Of a stretch of DNA of 6,849 bases, positions 5,724 to 6,849 are shown in pieces. The DNA lies in assembly GCA_913055925.1 (NCBI GenBank), contig CAJXLH010000144.1, forward strand, positions 1 to 6,849, given 5' to 3'. The notes beneath the pieces were generated by a model that was not told the origin of the DNA, ran no database searches, and saw only the letters and a list, made by a program, of their open reading frames with translations. Source of the stretch: an uncultured Maritalea sp. (GTDB lineage Bacteria; Pseudomonadota; Alphaproteobacteria; Rhizobiales; Devosiaceae). Every line of letters starts with the position of its first letter. The stretch's first letter is position 1. The position numbers and the translations under genes were made by a program.

Positions 5724-5966
5724 CTAGTCGCGTAGCTCGATTGAGTAATTTTCAATCACTGTGTTTGCAAGCAGTTTTTCGCACATTTTCGCAATTTCTT
5801 TTTCAGCTTCGTCGGCTGATGTTGCTTGCAGTTTTAGATCAAAGATTTTGCCCTGACGAACAGCATCCACATTGTCAAAACCAAGGCTGTCCAATGCGCC
5901 TTCAATTGCTTTGCCTTGTGGGTCCAAAACGCCGTTTTTCAAAGTTACAAATACACGTGCATTCAT
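5724..5966 (-). CDS. purS: FGAM synthase subunit PurS
   Basis: An 80-residue protein of exactly the expected size. It opens with a beta strand, ARVFVTLKNGVLDPQGKA (3-20), followed by the helix AIEGALDSLGF and the strand VDAVRQGKIFDLKL (33-46), which is the PurS signature. The C-terminal half is a helix (50-67) and the strand IENYSIELRD. PurS dimers bridge PurL and PurQ and help form the ammonia channel of FGAM synthase in the cytoplasm; it has no active site of its own. The ATG at 5966 follows the purC stop by 28 bases, with only a weak ribosome site (ACGG around 5979-5976). It probably shares the purC transcript. Unusually, purQ does not follow: a terminator and a membrane-gene module come first. 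Confidence 0.96.
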   Translation of the reverse strand: MNARVFVTLKNGVLDPQGKAIEGALDSLGFDNVDAVRQGKIFDLKLQATSADEAEKEIAKMCEKLLANTVIENYSIELRD

Positions 5967-5994
5967 TTGTTCGTACCGTTTTTATAAATTGCGC

Positions 5995-6759
5995 TTATTT
6001 GACTAGGCGAGGGCCGGTTGTCAGCGCGTTATCTGTTTCCACCAAAATGCCCAAACGCTGAGCAACTTCGCGATAGCTATCAACAAGGCTACCCAATCCC
6101 TGGCGGAATACGTCTTTGTCTAGCTTTTCTTTGGTCTTTGCGTCCCACAAACGACAATTGTCTGGCGAAATCTCATCAGCCAAAACAATGCGCATTGTGT
6201 CGTCTTCATAAAGGCGTCCGCATTCGATCTTAAAATCAACCAACTGAATGCCTGCGCCCATGAAAAGACCAGAAAGGAAATCATTGATCCGAACAGCAAG
6301 GTTCATGATGTCGTCGAGCTCTTGCGGGCTGGCCCAACCGAACGCTGTGATGTGTTCTTCTGAAACGATCGGGTCGTTCAACTTGTCTTCTTTGTAGTAG
6401 AATTCGATGATCGAACGCGGCAGACGTGTGCCAGATTCAAGGCCTAGACGCGGGCAGATAGAACCCGCAGCCACGTTGCGCACAACAACCTCAAGCGGAA
6501 TGATTTCAACTTCGCGAATAAGTTGTTCGCGCATGTTGAGACGTTTGATGAAGTGTGTCGGAATGCCCAATCCATTCAGGCGCGTGAAGATGTATTCTGA
6601 AATGCGGTTGTTCAGAACACCTTTTCCTTCAATGATCTCGTGCTTCGCGCCATTTCCGGCGGTCGCATCGTCTTTGAAGTGCTGGACAAGCGTACCTGGT
6701 TCTGGACCTTCATAAAGCGTTTTGGCTTTGCCTTCGTAAAGGCGACGGCGACGGTTCAT
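5995..6759 (-). CDS. purC: Phosphoribosylaminoimidazole-succinocarboxamide (SAICAR) synthase
   Basis: A 254-residue enzyme that joins CAIR and aspartate with ATP to make SAICAR. Motifs in order: LYEGKAKTLYEG (7-18), the nucleotide-binding hairpin; GKGVLNNRISEYIF (46-59); EIIPLEVVVRNVAAGS (85-100), covering the substrate-binding region; EEHITAFGW (134-142); VDFKIECG (174-181); and ADEISPDNCRLWD (194-206). All are intact. The frame is open to 6831, but the first 24 codons of that extension do not resemble the family. The ATG at 6759 gives the usual MNRRRRLYEG start and has GGGGA six bases upstream. It is the first gene of the purC-purS pair, with purS starting 28 bases downstream. The length and N-terminus are typical of Hyphomicrobiales-type PurC. 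Identification is secure. Confidence 0.98.
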   Translation of the reverse strand: MNRRRRLYEGKAKTLYEGPEPGTLVQHFKDDATAGNGAKHEIIEGKGVLNNRISEYIFTRLNGLGIPTHFIKRLNMREQLIREVEIIPLEVVVRNVAAGSICPRLGLESGTRLPRSIIEFYYKEDKLNDPIVSEEHITAFGWASPQELDDIMNLAVRINDFLSGLFMGAGIQLVDFKIECGRLYEDDTMRIVLADEISPDNCRLWDAKTKEKLDKDVFRQGLGSLVDSYREVAQRLGILVETDNALTTGPRLVK

Positions 6760-6765
6760 CTTTGT

Positions 6766-6770
6766 TCCCC
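6766..6770 (-). promoter_or_regulatory. Ribosome binding site that fixes the purC start
   Basis: GGGGA with a six-base spacer (ACAAAG) before the ATG at 6759. It supports the 254-residue PurC over the longer frame beginning at 6831. Confidence 0.7.
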
Positions 6771-6849
6771 GTGATTCTGTCCGATATTCAGCGATGGCGG
6801 CTTCATGCGCTCTTTTGGCCCCAAAATGCAAGCGTTTTATCGAATAATG
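6771..6849 (-). other. purC leader with a 14-bp dyad
   Basis: No gene is seen between the window edge and the purC ribosome site. TTTTGGCCCCAAAA at 6813-6826 is a dyad of 6-bp arms with a two-base centre. CTTGCA at 6832-6827 looks like a -35 element, but no matching -10 follows at a usual distance. A promoter for purC is expected here or just outside the window; I cannot place it. Confidence 0.4.

Noticed and set aside
5678..6061. 127-codon plus-strand frame over purS and the end of purC
   Set aside because: It is antisense to two certain genes, with no recognisable domain or ribosome site.
6760..6831. 24-residue N-terminal extension of purC
   Set aside because: It does not resemble the PurC N-terminus, while the ATG at 6759 gives the family start and a good ribosome site.
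6771..6849. PurR box or purine riboswitch upstream of purC
   Set aside because: Neither the E. coli PurR operator nor the three-helix purine aptamer core is seen in this stretch.

Overview
The window is a stretch of alphaproteobacterial chromosome, most likely from a member of the Hyphomicrobiales or a close relative. This rests on three things: the 254-residue PurC sequence style, the separate PurS + PurQ + short PurL form of FGAM synthase, and a bolA-family gene directly after purL. Base composition is near balanced by eye, and codon use looks even across the genes. I see no rRNA, tRNA, CRISPR array, insertion sequence or phage gene. Every gene I can support lies on the minus strand, so the window is best read from high to low coordinates.

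Layout, in the direction of transcription. Positions 6849-6760 are the purC leader. purC (6759-5995) and purS (5966-5724) form a pair closed by a hairpin terminator (5713-5688). A 320-base gap follows (5723-5404). It holds a 27-codon ORF for a tiny hydrophobic protein (5623-5540), a 22-bp near-perfect palindrome (5526-5505) and other inverted repeats. Next is a YcfT/acyltransferase-3-like multi-pass membrane protein (5388-4309), closed by a strong bidirectional terminator (4278-4250). After a leader of about 105 bases come purQ (4145-3456) and purL (3454-1247), one base apart. A bolA/ibaG-like gene (1190-960) follows, then a HAD-family hydrolase with a GTG start (955-332), then a GNAT acetyltransferase (335 to beyond position 1). 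The last two overlap by ATGA.

How the genes work together. PurS, PurQ and PurL are the three subunits of FGAM synthase (FGAR + glutamine + ATP to FGAM), and PurC makes SAICAR later in the same IMP pathway. The bolA-HAD-GNAT tail is tightly packed behind purL and probably shares its transcript. The BolA-like protein suggests an iron-sulfur or redox role. The HAD and GNAT substrates cannot be read from sequence.

The most unusual part is the middle. purS and purQ, subunits of one complex, are separated by a two-gene membrane module bracketed by terminators. The module's large protein has tyrosine where acyltransferase-3 proteins normally keep an essential histidine, and its ribosome binding site lies in the loop of an 8-bp inverted repeat. 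I do not see an obvious new defence or mobile system; the rest is ordinary housekeeping DNA.
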